From: Paenimyroides baculatum
Lineage (GTDB): Bacteria > Bacteroidota > Bacteroidia > Flavobacteriales > Flavobacteriaceae
Direction: 5' to 3'
NCBI RefSeq assembly: GCF_008629655.1
Contig: NZ_VWSG01000009.1
Coordinates: forward strand, 1 to 64,000
DNA: 64,000 nt
Shown one piece after another: positions 8,239-16,853 of this stretch. The notes beneath the pieces are model-generated. The model was given only the letters and a program-made list of their open reading frames with translations. It was not told the DNA's origin and searched no databases. Each line of letters begins with the position of its first letter. Position 1 is the stretch's first letter. The translations under genes and the position numbers were made by a program.

Positions 8239-10020
8239 TTAATTACCTATCGTATTTTTAGAATGTCCGTTTTCGAGTTTTAACTGTTTAATATAATCGA
8301 GCGGACTATTATTCATTTCTGTTTTAAACTGACTGCTAAATGCTTTTGCATTAGGGAAACCGTAAATAAAGGAAATCTCTTGAAGCGTTTTTTTTCGGAG
8401 GCTTTTGCTGGTTTTAAGATCTGCGACTACTGCTGCTACCCGTAATTTACTTAAATAGTTATTGTAGCCACCTTTATGAGTGTTTAGGAAGTTTGAAAGT
8501 GTAGTGCGGTTGGTACCAAACTGTGCAGCTAACTGTTCTAGCGTAATTGTTTTTTTAAACTCTTTTTTTGCTTCAAACAGCTTAAATTCGCGCATTAAAC
8601 GTTTCTCTGTTGAAGTTAATATTATAGAGTTATCTTGCTCTTTTTGATCGGATACAGTATACTTATTTTTATCTGTATCGTTTTGTAAATCTGCCTTATC
8701 TGTGAGATCTTCTTCGGTTACACCGACATTTACTACAGTATCATTCTTAGAAAACGTGCTATTTGGATTAAAATCTGCGGGTACCTTTTTATTTTGAAGT
8801 TTACGTACAAAAAAAGCACCTGCGACTATAGAAGCACTTCCAAAAACAACCAGCCATAAGACCACCGGAATTTTATTGTTATTTTTCAACTGTTTCTGTA
8901 AAGCAATCTTTTCTGCCTGTAACTCATTTGTTTCGAGCTGGTAATGCAGGACATCAGTAAGATACTGCTGTTCTTTCTCGAACTGCTGGTTTAATGCGAT
9001 AAGGCTTTCCGTAGCCTGCAGCTGTAATTCTGTCTGCCCGCTATCTTTATAATACATACGTAGATAATCATAAGCCTCGCGCAACTCGTAATTTAAAAAT
9101 TTCTTATCCTTAAACAATTCATCTATTTTGGTAAAGTATGTTATTGCTTTTTCTTTCTGGTTTTGTTCCCATCTTATTTTTCCCAAATATAGATATATCA
9201 TATGTATGTTGGTAATATCTTCATTTTTCTGTATTTCTTTCAAAGCACTTTCAAAATAACCTTCTGCCACAGTGTAATCTTTTTGAAGAAAGGCTCCACC
9301 ACCTTTTATATAGTTAATATAAGCTGCTTCCATTATTCTATCTTGTGGTTTTAGACCAGGCAACATTTTTTCGCTTTCATTAATAACGTTTTTAAGAGCC
9401 ACAGGTTCATTTAATATCCAGTAACATTTACCTAAGCTGTATAAACTGCTTACATACCCCTGAACATGATTGTAATTGTGAGAAGTTTTGTAGTAATTCT
9501 TTGCCAATAAAAAATATTGCTTTGCTTTTTCATAATGCTGTGTATGAAAATAAATATTACCAATTGTAATACGTGCAGCATTTAAATTATAATGATTGTT
9601 GGTTTTTTCATTAAATTTTTCTGCTTGGATGGCATAGTCCAGTGCTTCTTTAAAATGTCTGTTTTTATAGTACAACGTGGTGCTGCGGTTATAAAAACGA
9701 CCTTGTAAACTATCGTTTTTAAGACTTTGAACCAACGGATTCATTTTATGCAGTAATATTACAGCCTGATTAAAGGGTAAGAGATATGTTTTTTTTTCTA
9801 GCGCACGATATTCTTCGTAACTATTCTTTTCTGAGTGCGCTTTTTCAATGTAACTGTCTAAATAAAACAGTTTTTTTTCTTTAGCAACGGTATCGGAATC
9901 TATCAAGAGCCACAATTTATCATAAGCACCAAATTTTGACTGCGCATAAATAATGGAAGGCAGGGTAAAAATGGTACATAATACAATAACAAATAATATT
10001 TTTTTGGGCAAAATCATCAA
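8239..10020 (-). CDS. TPR-containing membrane-anchored AraC-type regulator
   Basis: The 593-residue protein has an N-terminal signal or anchor (about 8-26), tetratricopeptide-type helices over about 100-340 (YYKNRHFKEALDYAIQAEKF, FHTQHYEKAKQYFLLAKNY and similar units), a coiled stretch at 340-382, one transmembrane helix at about 384-405, a low-complexity linker rich in D/T/N, and a C-terminal AraC helix-turn-helix (about 475-585, LRKKTLQEISFIYGFPNAKA). The sensor would lie in the periplasm and the DNA-binding domain in the cytoplasm. This architecture is common in Bacteroidota one-component regulators. It faces away from the lipoprotein gene at 10270 across a 249-base gap, so that cluster is a plausible but untested target. 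Confidence 0.85.
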   Translation of the reverse strand: MMILPKKILFVIVLCTIFTLPSIIYAQSKFGAYDKLWLLIDSDTVAKEKKLFYLDSYIEKAHSEKNSYEEYRALEKKTYLLPFNQAVILLHKMNPLVQSLKNDSLQGRFYNRSTTLYYKNRHFKEALDYAIQAEKFNEKTNNHYNLNAARITIGNIYFHTQHYEKAKQYFLLAKNYYKTSHNYNHVQGYVSSLYSLGKCYWILNEPVALKNVINESEKMLPGLKPQDRIMEAAYINYIKGGGAFLQKDYTVAEGYFESALKEIQKNEDITNIHMIYLYLGKIRWEQNQKEKAITYFTKIDELFKDKKFLNYELREAYDYLRMYYKDSGQTELQLQATESLIALNQQFEKEQQYLTDVLHYQLETNELQAEKIALQKQLKNNNKIPVVLWLVVFGSASIVAGAFFVRKLQNKKVPADFNPNSTFSKNDTVVNVGVTEEDLTDKADLQNDTDKNKYTVSDQKEQDNSIILTSTEKRLMREFKLFEAKKEFKKTITLEQLAAQFGTNRTTLSNFLNTHKGGYNNYLSKLRVAAVVADLKTSKSLRKKTLQEISFIYGFPNAKAFSSQFKTEMNNSPLDYIKQLKLENGHSKNTIGN

Positions 10021-10269
10021 TTCTTATGTGGTTTGTCATAACAAAAATACTAAAAAAAGATCACTTTTAAAACTTACTCAATAATCTGTAAATAAATAAC
10101 ATACAAAAATTAAAATGGTAAATTATACAAAAAAAAACGTTTTGCCTGATGGCAAAAAAGTACATTTTTTTTATTTCTTATTTTTTTGCCAATCACTTTA
10201 GCGAAAATCAGCCACATTTGTTAAACAACAAATGCTACCCGGGCAGCACCATTAAAAATCCGAAAACAA

Positions 10270-10845
10270 ATGAGACATTTTTTTTTATGGGCTGTAGCAA
10301 TTTCAGCTTTATGCAGTTCATGTGAAACTGCCGATGAATCTATTTTTGAAAACCAGAAGGCATCTGACGTGAAGTTGGAAAATAATCATCGTACATTAAG
10401 TGATTATGACTTATACACAAGCGTTGTAAGTAGCTTTGAGTATAATAAAACACAGTCGCACTACAACAATCAGCTAGAGTTTGAACAGCATGTAAATAAT
10501 TCCGTACTAAACGGCAGTACTTACGAAGCTATTAACTTTGCCCGTTTAAGTACGTTGGAACATACCGACGCCACTTTTGTAAGCCAGCTTATGTATTCAA
10601 CCAATACAAAAGCTGCTATTGTTGGAATACTTAATGGAACCTTTATTATAGGTAACCTGACATTAATAACCGATACAGACGAACAAAACTTAATTATGAC
10701 ACTTTATGCTTTACACAATGATGGGAACGGTGACGATGAATGGAAAAATAATAGAACTATTGCGTTTGCGTACGGTGCCCAGCATAACCTTACACAGGCA
10801 ATACTTTATGCAGGTACAGTAAATTTGGTACAATATAAGAATTAA
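10270..10845 (+). CDS. Hypothetical lipoprotein
   Basis: I do not recognise a family. The 191-residue product has a lipoprotein signal peptide with lipobox ALCSSC, Cys at about 18, and a mature part that begins ETADESIF. The body is acidic and mostly helical by composition, without repeats. It is the first gene of a plus-strand cluster of unknown exported proteins that starts opposite the TPR-AraC regulator. No close match to a transporter or enzyme motif is visible. Confidence 0.7.
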   Translation: MRHFFLWAVAISALCSSCETADESIFENQKASDVKLENNHRTLSDYDLYTSVVSSFEYNKTQSHYNNQLEFEQHVNNSVLNGSTYEAINFARLSTLEHTDATFVSQLMYSTNTKAAIVGILNGTFIIGNLTLITDTDEQNLIMTLYALHNDGNGDDEWKNNRTIAFAYGAQHNLTQAILYAGTVNLVQYKN

Positions 10846-11156
10846 TAAAAAGTACACGATTAGTAAATTAAACACAAAAACGTATAACAATATTTAACTT
10901 TTTGTTTCGGAGGCCGGTGGTCCGGAATACCGGTTTACGAAACAGAACCTAACATTGTAATTATTATTACAACAGTTGAACAAAATATATTGTTCATTAA
11001 AAGTTTATAAGAAGGAAAAGATCGCCAATAATTTACCGATCCCGTACATAACACAAAGTTCTATGTGAGGGTTCTTAAAAAGCGTAGGACCTTCCTTTAT
11101 ATTTAGTTTGATATTTTAAATAATTCTCTTTGGAGCTCATTCTAAAATTGATCAGT
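10846..11156 (+). other. Gene-free stretch rich in hairpins
   Basis: This interval between a lipoprotein gene and a small ORF has no coding signal. It contains at least five inverted repeats between 10904 and 11097, entered as one candidate RNA. Confidence 0.6.
10904..11097 (+). ncRNA. Candidate structured RNA region (multiple hairpins)
   Basis: Seen directly: GTTTCG (10904-10909) with CGAAAC (10938-10943) enclosing CCGGT with ACCGG across a symmetric 4x4 internal loop; TTGTAAT (10955-10961) with ATTACAA (10966-10972); TGAACAA (10977-10983) with TTGTTCA (10990-10996). Then a closed multiloop: AAGGAA (11012-11017) with TTCCTT (11092-11097), enclosing GATCG/CGATC (11020-11041), ACATA/TATGT (11046-11066) and GGTTC/GGACC. 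Whether it is a leader RNA, a small RNA or chance pairing in AT-rich DNA cannot be decided here. It matches no riboswitch or tRNA consensus that I know. Confidence 0.4.
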
Positions 11157-11420
11157 ATGCAGGTAAATTTTTTATTAAACGAAAAAACAATACACAGGGA
11201 GATATATAACCATTTATCGGTTTCTGCTAATAGATTTAACACAAAAACTCAGACAGCACCTTTTAAAATTTCTGAAAAAGCAGTGCTGCCAGATAAAAAA
11301 GAAATTACGGAGAAAATTATATTATTAGAGCATATTGTTAAAACACTTGAGAAAAAGGTGCGTGATTTAAGAGAATACACCAATTCTTTAAAGACTGTTG
11401 CCCCCGGCAAGGGTGTATAG
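11157..11420 (+). CDS. Small hypothetical protein with C-terminal coiled coil
   Basis: The 87-residue product from ATG 11157 is not recognised. The frame is open upstream to a TTG at 11130, but the ATG is the more likely start. The C-terminal part (ITEKIILLEHIVKTLEKKV..LREYTNSL) has heptad spacing of a short coiled coil. There is no signal peptide. It is closely followed by a strong terminator and preceded by the hairpin-rich region. It could be a small regulatory or scaffold protein; that is inference. Confidence 0.5.
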   Translation: MQVNFLLNEKTIHREIYNHLSVSANRFNTKTQTAPFKISEKAVLPDKKEITEKIILLEHIVKTLEKKVRDLREYTNSLKTVAPGKGV

Positions 11421-11465
11421 AGAAGACAATAAAAAAATTATTAAACATCTTATGTTGCTTACCCC

Positions 11466-11501
11466 AACCACACGTGCGTTGTTAGTTTAACACGTGTGGT
11501 T
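11466..11501 (+). terminator. Rho-independent terminator
   Basis: AACCACACGTG (11466-11476) pairs perfectly with CACGTGTGGTT (11491-11501), with a 14-base loop and a following TTTATTT. It ends the transcript of the small ORF at 11157. Confidence 0.85.
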
Positions 11502-11606
11502 TTATTTAAACATACAGCTTGCTTTAAAACCATATTGTTATTTAACCTATTGGTAAATATACTTTATGATCGTACAATTACAGTAATTATAACTGTAGAA
11601 AGATAA

Positions 11607-11732
11607 TACAACGAACCTCCGGATCATTTCTGGGAATATAATTTAGATGAGTACGGTAAATTTAAACCGAAAACGCGTATCCAACTTATGGATCTTTTAA
11701 CAATGTATATTTATTATCTGCGTATTGTATAA
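11607..11732 (+). pseudogene. Possible remnant of an unknown coding sequence
   Basis: A frame without a start codon reads YNEPPDHFWEYNLDEYGK and then FKPKTRIQLMDLLTMYIYYL before a TAA at 11730. The residue composition (aromatic-rich, charged, no stops in 41 codons of AT-rich DNA) looks protein-like rather than random. A TAA just upstream closes the frame. It may be the 3-prime end of a decayed gene. I cannot name a family. Confidence 0.35.
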
Positions 11733-11791
11733 GAAACCCATAGACTTCCTAATGTCTATGCTTATACAAACATCTCTGTGGCGTAAGCCAC
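11727..11791 (+). promoter_or_regulatory. Two hairpins in the leader of the 11825 lipoprotein gene
   Basis: GTATAAG (11727-11733) pairs with CTTATAC (11761-11767), and inside it CATAGAC (11739-11745) pairs with GTCTATG (11754-11760), leaving a 5-base bulge. A second hairpin GTGGC-GTAA-GCCAC follows at 11778-11791. The first may be the terminator of an earlier transcript; neither is followed by a clear T-run. Confidence 0.5.
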
Positions 11792-11824
11792 CTGTAACTA
11801 TTATAAACTTTATAACAAATTAAC

Positions 11825-12853
11825 ATGAAAAAATTAATTTTCACCTTGCTAACAGCAACGTTTATATTCATTTCTTGTGATTCAGAATCTGCATTTAATG
11901 AAACAGAAAATCAAACTACACAAAACACAACGATGTCTGCTAAAGCTTCACCAGGTTTGGAAAGCTTAAGAAAATCGGCACTTACTGACATTAATCAGGG
12001 AGGTACTGTATATTACAGTAACCAAAGAGGTATTACCTTTACTACCAAAACAAAAGGATCTATTGTGATACCTCCCGGTTCTATCACAACAAAAGATGGT
12101 AAACCTATTAACGGAAATATCAAGATTGAATATATTGAGATCTTTAACAGAGCTAAAATGGTTGTAACAAATAAACCAACCGTTGCAAATTTGCCGACAG
12201 GGCAAAAAGGTTTCCTTGTGACGGGAGGAGAATTCTACTTGGATATAACATATAACGGTCAGCAAGTTAATGTTGCTACACCGATAAAAGTAAATATTAA
12301 CACCAACAACTCTAATGCCAATCCAATAAATATGGCACTTTGGAATGGTGCTATAGACCCCAATGGTGATCTAACATGGAACGGGGCAACTACCAATGAT
12401 TTAGAGTTTGCAGTAGACGGTGCCGTGTTTGGAGGAAAAGGAGGAACAGGTGTTTATGATGTGCTTATAAAAGATTCTGGTAGCTTTGGCTGGTGTAATA
12501 TTGACAGACTTATGAGCTGGCCGGGAACTAAGGTAAAACTTAAAGTAACACCGCCTGCCGGTTTTAATCAAAGTAATTCTTCTGTATATCTGGCTGTAGA
12601 AGGTGAAGACAATATGCTTGCGCAGTTTGATATGTTTTACAGTGCTACAAATACTTTCGAAGAACACACAGGACTTGTTCCAGTAGGTCTGGACTGTCAT
12701 ATTATTTTTGTAGGTGAACAAAGTGGTAACTACGTATACCATATCATTTCTGCCCCTATTTCCAGTACAGGTACATATACAGTGCCATCGAGCGGACTAA
12801 CAACAACAACGAATTATGGACAGGTGGAAACAGCCATCTTGGCATTACCTTAA
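11825..12853 (+). CDS. Hypothetical surface or periplasmic lipoprotein with beta-rich domain
   Basis: The 342-residue protein has a lipoprotein signal (lipobox FISC, Cys about 19) followed by a Ser/Thr/Asn-rich linker. Residues about 60-160 (GSIVIPPGSITTKDGKPING, GNIKIEYIEIFNRAKMVV) resemble the beta-rich domain of many Bacteroidota lipoproteins in which a constant 'P.GA..d..G.pv.G.v.i' pattern recurs (ZU5-like in appearance). The rest is beta-rich without recognised motifs. It follows the hairpin-rich segment and is the last gene of the unknown cluster. Function unknown. Confidence 0.7.
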   Translation: MKKLIFTLLTATFIFISCDSESAFNETENQTTQNTTMSAKASPGLESLRKSALTDINQGGTVYYSNQRGITFTTKTKGSIVIPPGSITTKDGKPINGNIKIEYIEIFNRAKMVVTNKPTVANLPTGQKGFLVTGGEFYLDITYNGQQVNVATPIKVNINTNNSNANPINMALWNGAIDPNGDLTWNGATTNDLEFAVDGAVFGGKGGTGVYDVLIKDSGSFGWCNIDRLMSWPGTKVKLKVTPPAGFNQSNSSVYLAVEGEDNMLAQFDMFYSATNTFEEHTGLVPVGLDCHIIFVGEQSGNYVYHIISAPISSTGTYTVPSSGLTTTTNYGQVETAILALP

Positions 12854-13046
12854 ACCGATATTTGATCAAAAAAAAGTGTAAAATTTAAATTTATGATAAT
12901 TAACACTGTTGTATTAATGAAAGAAATACAAAACGATGACTTTATTAGCTAATTTAAAAAGGCATTCCTGAAATATTAGTGGTATTAAGTAAAATATAAA
13001 TTTTGTATTTTTAATGGCGGTTAATTAGAGAGTATATGAGTTTAAG

Positions 13047-13074
13047 AACCTGTAAGTTTATTGACTTGCAGGTT
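13047..13074 (+). terminator. Rho-independent terminator
   Basis: AACCTGTAAG (13047-13056) pairs with CTTGCAGGTT (13065-13074) with one G-T pair, followed by TTTATTTG. It lies about 190 bases after the 11825 gene. Confidence 0.75.
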
Positions 13075-13257
13075 TTTATTTGCTGCAAAATTGCAGAGTT
13101 TTAAAAATTTTCATAATTCTGTGGCAATTAGAACAATCTGATTTCTAGTAAATAAAATCTACAATGACGATTTTAAAATAAGTCTTCGATTTCAGATGAA
13201 AAGAAGCAAAAATTTCTTCTTGCCACGATCTTTTGCTGTAATACCTTTTACAAATAA

Positions 13258-13287
13258 AAAAGCGCCGTATTTTCATAAAGCGCTTTT
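13258..13287 (-). terminator. Rho-independent terminator of the copper cluster
   Basis: AAAAGCGC (13258-13265) pairs with GCGCTTTT (13280-13287). On the minus strand it directly follows the multicopper oxidase stop codon and ends in TTTTTTATTT. Confidence 0.8.
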
Positions 13288-13290
13288 ATT

Positions 13291-15573
13291 TTAATAATTC
13301 AATTTAAGACCTAATCCAAAGCCCATATCACTGTCGTAATGTGTTCTAAGACTGACATTCCGATTTAGAATATAGCTTAATTCGCCCATGTATTCCCTAT
13401 CGGTATTTACCATAAGTCCGGCACGTATTCGTTTTGAAACAGGGATGTCTTCGCGCATTAATTGCAATCTAACATTTCCGTCGTGATAAACTTCGGCCTG
13501 AAAATTAACCAGCATAGGCAGGGTATAAACAAAGCCGGTACTTAATAAAGCTCTTTCATCTTTGGTGTTTTTTTTACCAAAAAGATTTTTTTCAACTTCG
13601 TGATGTCCCATTTTCCGGTAACGCCAATCAAAACCTACAAATACCTGGAACCATTGATTGCGGCCTAAAAACCGACCCAAATGAGTTTCAACTTCATAGC
13701 CATGCTTATCGTTATATCCCAAAGCCCACTCTGAATTTAGCGCCCAACGTGCATTTTGCAGCATTAACATTCCGTCGTTCCCGTTCGTTGCAAAATCGTT
13801 TTCGACCATAAAATGCGTCATATTACTTTCGTGCTGCAACATTTTATAAGCTTTTTCTTTATTAGGTAGTGAGGGATTTGTGTAATTTCCGACTTGGAAC
13901 ACACGGTTCATTCCCGCCATCATGTGGTACAGAATATGGCAGTGAAAAAACCAGTCGCCTTCTGTATTCGCCTGAAATTCTATTACATTTGTTTCCATAG
14001 GCATGATATCCAACACATTTTTTAATGGTGAATACGCACCGTTTTTATTGATTACCCGAAAATCGAAACCATGTAAATGCATGGGGTGACGCATCATTGA
14101 ATTGTTGTACAACGTTATACGCAGAATCTGCCCTTTTTTAACGGGAATTTTATCTGTTTCGGACATAACCTTATCATCCATACTCCACACATACCGGTTC
14201 ATGTTTCCGGTTAACTTGAATTGCAATTCTTTTACAGAAGCATGTGTTGAAAGTTCTGTATTTTCGGTTGATTTCAACATTCCGTAGTTTAATGTTGTGA
14301 TATTTGACGACGAATTTCCATGTAAGGAATGATCGATTCCACTGCTTTCCGAATGTCCCATTTTCTGATCTTCTTCTTTAGAAACTTCCGATTTTTTTGA
14401 GATTTTGTTTTTGGTTTCGCCCGTAATTTCAGGATACATTACAGTATTCATATCCATTTGCTGCAAACTCATTTTCATGCCCATATCGTTCATTGTTCCG
14501 TCTGAATTCATCATATCGTTCATCATCTTCATTCCTTCAAAATATTTCAACTTGGGAAGCGGTTCGATCAATTGTTTTCTGCCCTCACCAATAAAGAGAG
14601 AAGCTGAAGAAGTTCTGTCTTCTGAAGTTGCCTGAAATTCATACGAAATTCCTTTTTCGGGAATTGTCACCACCACATCATAGGTTTCGGAAACACCGAT
14701 AATCAAACGATCTACAGTAACAGGTTCGACATCGTTTCCATCGTTTGCCACCACTGTTATTTTTCCGCCGGCATAACGCAGCCAAAAATAAGTTGAAGCG
14801 CCACCGTTTGAGATTCTCAACCGGACTTTATCGCCTGCCTTAAATTGTTTTAGCTGACTTTCGGAAAATGCATTTATTAAAAACCTTTCATAATAAACAT
14901 CGCTCACATCCATTGCCAGCATGCGTTTCCATTCGTTTGTGAGTTTTGTTTTAAAATGTCCGGCCCGGACTGCTTCTGCATAACTTTGCGTTGATCCTTT
15001 TTTAATTGCAAACCAGTCATTTGCATTATGTAACATTCGTTGAACGTTTCCTGGTTTTAAATCGGTCCATTCACTCAACATAACCGGTACCGCAGGCAAA
15101 TCATCAATCCCTTTTCTAAAAGCCACATCACTTTCCCGTTTTTTTAAAATCATAGATCCGTACATGCCGATTTGTTCCTGATATCCGGAATGACTGTGAT
15201 ACCAATGTGTACCGTTTTGAATAATTGGAAACGAATACGTATAAGTTGTTCCCGGCTGAATATGCATTTGCGTAAGTAAAGGAACGCCGTCTTCTTTATT
15301 AGGAAGCCACAGTCCGTGCCAATGCAACGAAGTGCTTTCTTTTAATTGGTTGTGAACGCGAATAACCGCCGTATCACCTTCGGTAAAAACCAATGTAGGC
15401 ATTGGGATTTGACCATTTACCGAAATTGCCCGTTTTTGTTTTCCCGAAAAATTAACAATGGTGTCGCGAACGAACAAATCATATTCCACCCGTTTTTGCG
15501 CGTGCAGATTAACAGAAAAAACAAACGCAATTACCGCATAAAACCAATGCTGAATTCTAAAATGTGCTTTCAT
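13291..15573 (-). CDS. Multicopper oxidase (CopA-like) with C-terminal barrel-like extension
   Basis: The 760-residue exported protein should oxidise Cu(I) and protect the periplasm from copper. A signal peptide ends near residue 25. Copper ligands are HWHG (84-87), HWYHSHSG (123-130), HPMHLHG, and HCHILYHMMAGM in the third cupredoxin domain. A Met/His-rich insert (about 347-420: GMKMMNDMMNSDGTM, MGHSESSGIDHSLHG) is typical of copper-resistance oxidases. After the last copper motif about 175 residues follow (NARWALNSEWALGYND to GLGLKLNY) that look like CopB-type beta strands and end in an aromatic residue. A CopA-CopB-type fusion is inference. It is cotranscribed with the DUF3347 protein, 9 bases apart. 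Confidence 0.9.
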   Translation of the reverse strand: MKAHFRIQHWFYAVIAFVFSVNLHAQKRVEYDLFVRDTIVNFSGKQKRAISVNGQIPMPTLVFTEGDTAVIRVHNQLKESTSLHWHGLWLPNKEDGVPLLTQMHIQPGTTYTYSFPIIQNGTHWYHSHSGYQEQIGMYGSMILKKRESDVAFRKGIDDLPAVPVMLSEWTDLKPGNVQRMLHNANDWFAIKKGSTQSYAEAVRAGHFKTKLTNEWKRMLAMDVSDVYYERFLINAFSESQLKQFKAGDKVRLRISNGGASTYFWLRYAGGKITVVANDGNDVEPVTVDRLIIGVSETYDVVVTIPEKGISYEFQATSEDRTSSASLFIGEGRKQLIEPLPKLKYFEGMKMMNDMMNSDGTMNDMGMKMSLQQMDMNTVMYPEITGETKNKISKKSEVSKEEDQKMGHSESSGIDHSLHGNSSSNITTLNYGMLKSTENTELSTHASVKELQFKLTGNMNRYVWSMDDKVMSETDKIPVKKGQILRITLYNNSMMRHPMHLHGFDFRVINKNGAYSPLKNVLDIMPMETNVIEFQANTEGDWFFHCHILYHMMAGMNRVFQVGNYTNPSLPNKEKAYKMLQHESNMTHFMVENDFATNGNDGMLMLQNARWALNSEWALGYNDKHGYEVETHLGRFLGRNQWFQVFVGFDWRYRKMGHHEVEKNLFGKKNTKDERALLSTGFVYTLPMLVNFQAEVYHDGNVRLQLMREDIPVSKRIRAGLMVNTDREYMGELSYILNRNVSLRTHYDSDMGFGLGLKLNY

Positions 15574-15582
15574 GATACCAGA

Positions 15583-16422
15583 CTATTTTAAAGTTTCTAC
15601 TGTACTTCCGCACGAAAGCATCTGGTTTCCGTAAAACGGATTTTTTATAGCCGAATCTTTACTCAACCAATTAGATCCGCCTTCAAACATTGGGCAATTT
15701 TGGTAATAAACGGCAGATTTTAATTTTGCATTTTTTGCTAATTTATACATGGGCTGTGTAAGTTCGGCGAAAAATTTACGTTGTTTTTTAATGTCTTTTT
15801 CCTGAATGATTTTATGGGTAAGATTTGATAAAGACGTTAGATTTTGTGAAGAAGGAGTTTCTTTTAATGTATTATCCAATATCTTTTTAAACAGCGTAGC
15901 TTGTTTTAAAATTTCGGACTGATCTGCCTGTACAAAAGCATCTTTCATATTAAAATATGCATTCAATACCAGATCTGATTTATCATCGGCGTGCATTTCA
16001 TGATCTTCATGAAGCGTCTGAGTGTGCGATTGAATTTTAGACTGATTATGCGTGCTATTTGAATGTACAGAATGATCTGCCGCTTTTTTATCGCGCGTGT
16101 ACTTGCAATCTGCTGCCAGTTTTTCGTACACATTATCAGGAGCGAAATATTGTTCGTTATCAAAGCCGGACAAAGCGATCTTTTTTAGAATTGCTTCGGC
16201 AGTTGTTTTAGTATTATCAAATTTAATTGTTGCAATACCTTCATCAGTATTGTATGAAACTGTGGAAATTCGTTTTTGATTTCCAGCACTTTCTATTATT
16301 TCTTTTGAAGAAACGCATTTTGCTTTTACCTTGAACGTTTTAGTTTCGGCATTTTTTATTTGAGCAAAAACCGTAGCACATGAGAACAAACCCATTGTTA
16401 CCAATAAATATATTTTTTTCAT
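15583..16422 (-). CDS. HMA-like and DUF3347 domain protein, copper-associated
   Basis: The 279-residue exported protein has a signal peptide (to about AQ at 21), an N-terminal HMA-like fold region in which the usual CxxC is replaced by KAKCVSSKE (about 25-100), a His-rich linker (DHSVHSNSTHNQ, HEDHEMHADD) and a C-terminal DUF3347 domain with the usual ending CPMFEGGSNWLSK and NPFYGNQMLSCGST. DUF3347 proteins accompany copper and heavy-metal efflux systems in Bacteroidota. Its place before the multicopper oxidase fits a periplasmic copper-binding or delivery role, which is inference. Confidence 0.85.
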   Translation of the reverse strand: MKKIYLLVTMGLFSCATVFAQIKNAETKTFKVKAKCVSSKEIIESAGNQKRISTVSYNTDEGIATIKFDNTKTTAEAILKKIALSGFDNEQYFAPDNVYEKLAADCKYTRDKKAADHSVHSNSTHNQSKIQSHTQTLHEDHEMHADDKSDLVLNAYFNMKDAFVQADQSEILKQATLFKKILDNTLKETPSSQNLTSLSNLTHKIIQEKDIKKQRKFFAELTQPMYKLAKNAKLKSAVYYQNCPMFEGGSNWLSKDSAIKNPFYGNQMLSCGSTVETLK

Positions 16423-16491
16423 TTTTAGAAATTTAAATTTTATAAAATCCCTTTTACACCTTTATTAAAAAGACGCAATTAGGGCTGGCAA

Positions 16492-16848
16492 TTATAAATT
16501 TAAACTTATTTTAGGCGGTTGCCAAACAGCCAAAAAATGACTTTTTACATGAAGATTTACAAATGTATTGGGTTGTTGCCTGATGTTAAGAACAGAAGAT
16601 TGTAGATTGAAATCTTGTTTAATTTCAGAAAATAAAACAATGTTATTAATCATTTTAGAACAACAATCATTTTCTTTACATGCATTGTTCTTAGAAGCTG
16701 TCTTTTTTTCGCAACAACTTTTCATTTGTGATGGAGATGGGCAACATGAAACGGTTTTTTCTAAAGGCTGAATATGTGCAAAAGCATTAACCGTTGTTAA
16801 AAAACAACTGAATAATACGAGCATCATTATTTTAAAAAACCGAATCAT
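16492..16848 (-). CDS. Small exported Cys-rich protein of the copper cluster
   Basis: The 118-residue protein has a signal peptide (about 1-25, ending AFAH) and a cysteine-rich centre with CCPSPSQMKSCCEKK and ACKENDCCSK, two CC pairs spaced for metal binding. The C-terminal third is variable, with an HFLAV..QPPKISL tail. It is the first gene of the operon, 69 bases before the DUF3347 gene. I recognise no named family. A metal-binding or sensing peptide is plausible from composition and context. Confidence 0.65.
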   Translation of the reverse strand: MIRFFKIMMLVLFSCFLTTVNAFAHIQPLEKTVSCCPSPSQMKSCCEKKTASKNNACKENDCCSKMINNIVLFSEIKQDFNLQSSVLNIRQQPNTFVNLHVKSHFLAVWQPPKISLNL

Positions 16849-16853
16849 GTTTA

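Larger units (their letters stand above)
11421..11824 (+). other. Intergenic stretch with terminator, coding remnant and leader hairpins
   Basis: It holds a terminator (11466-11501), a 41-codon open remnant (11607-11732) and two hairpins before the lipoprotein gene at 11825. Nothing else is visible. Confidence 0.6.
12854..13290. other. Intergenic region between convergent genes
   Basis: It contains two terminators and a short fragment (about 13185-13240, GATGAAAAGAAGCAAAAATT) resembling the middle of the dispersed repeat. CTGCAA-AA-TTGCAG at about 13082-13097 is a small palindrome. No gene is visible. Confidence 0.6.

Noticed and set aside
11012..11097. Cloverleaf-like fold considered as a tRNA
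   Set aside because: The T-arm has no TTCRA loop, the arm lengths are wrong and no anticodon loop with U33 fits.
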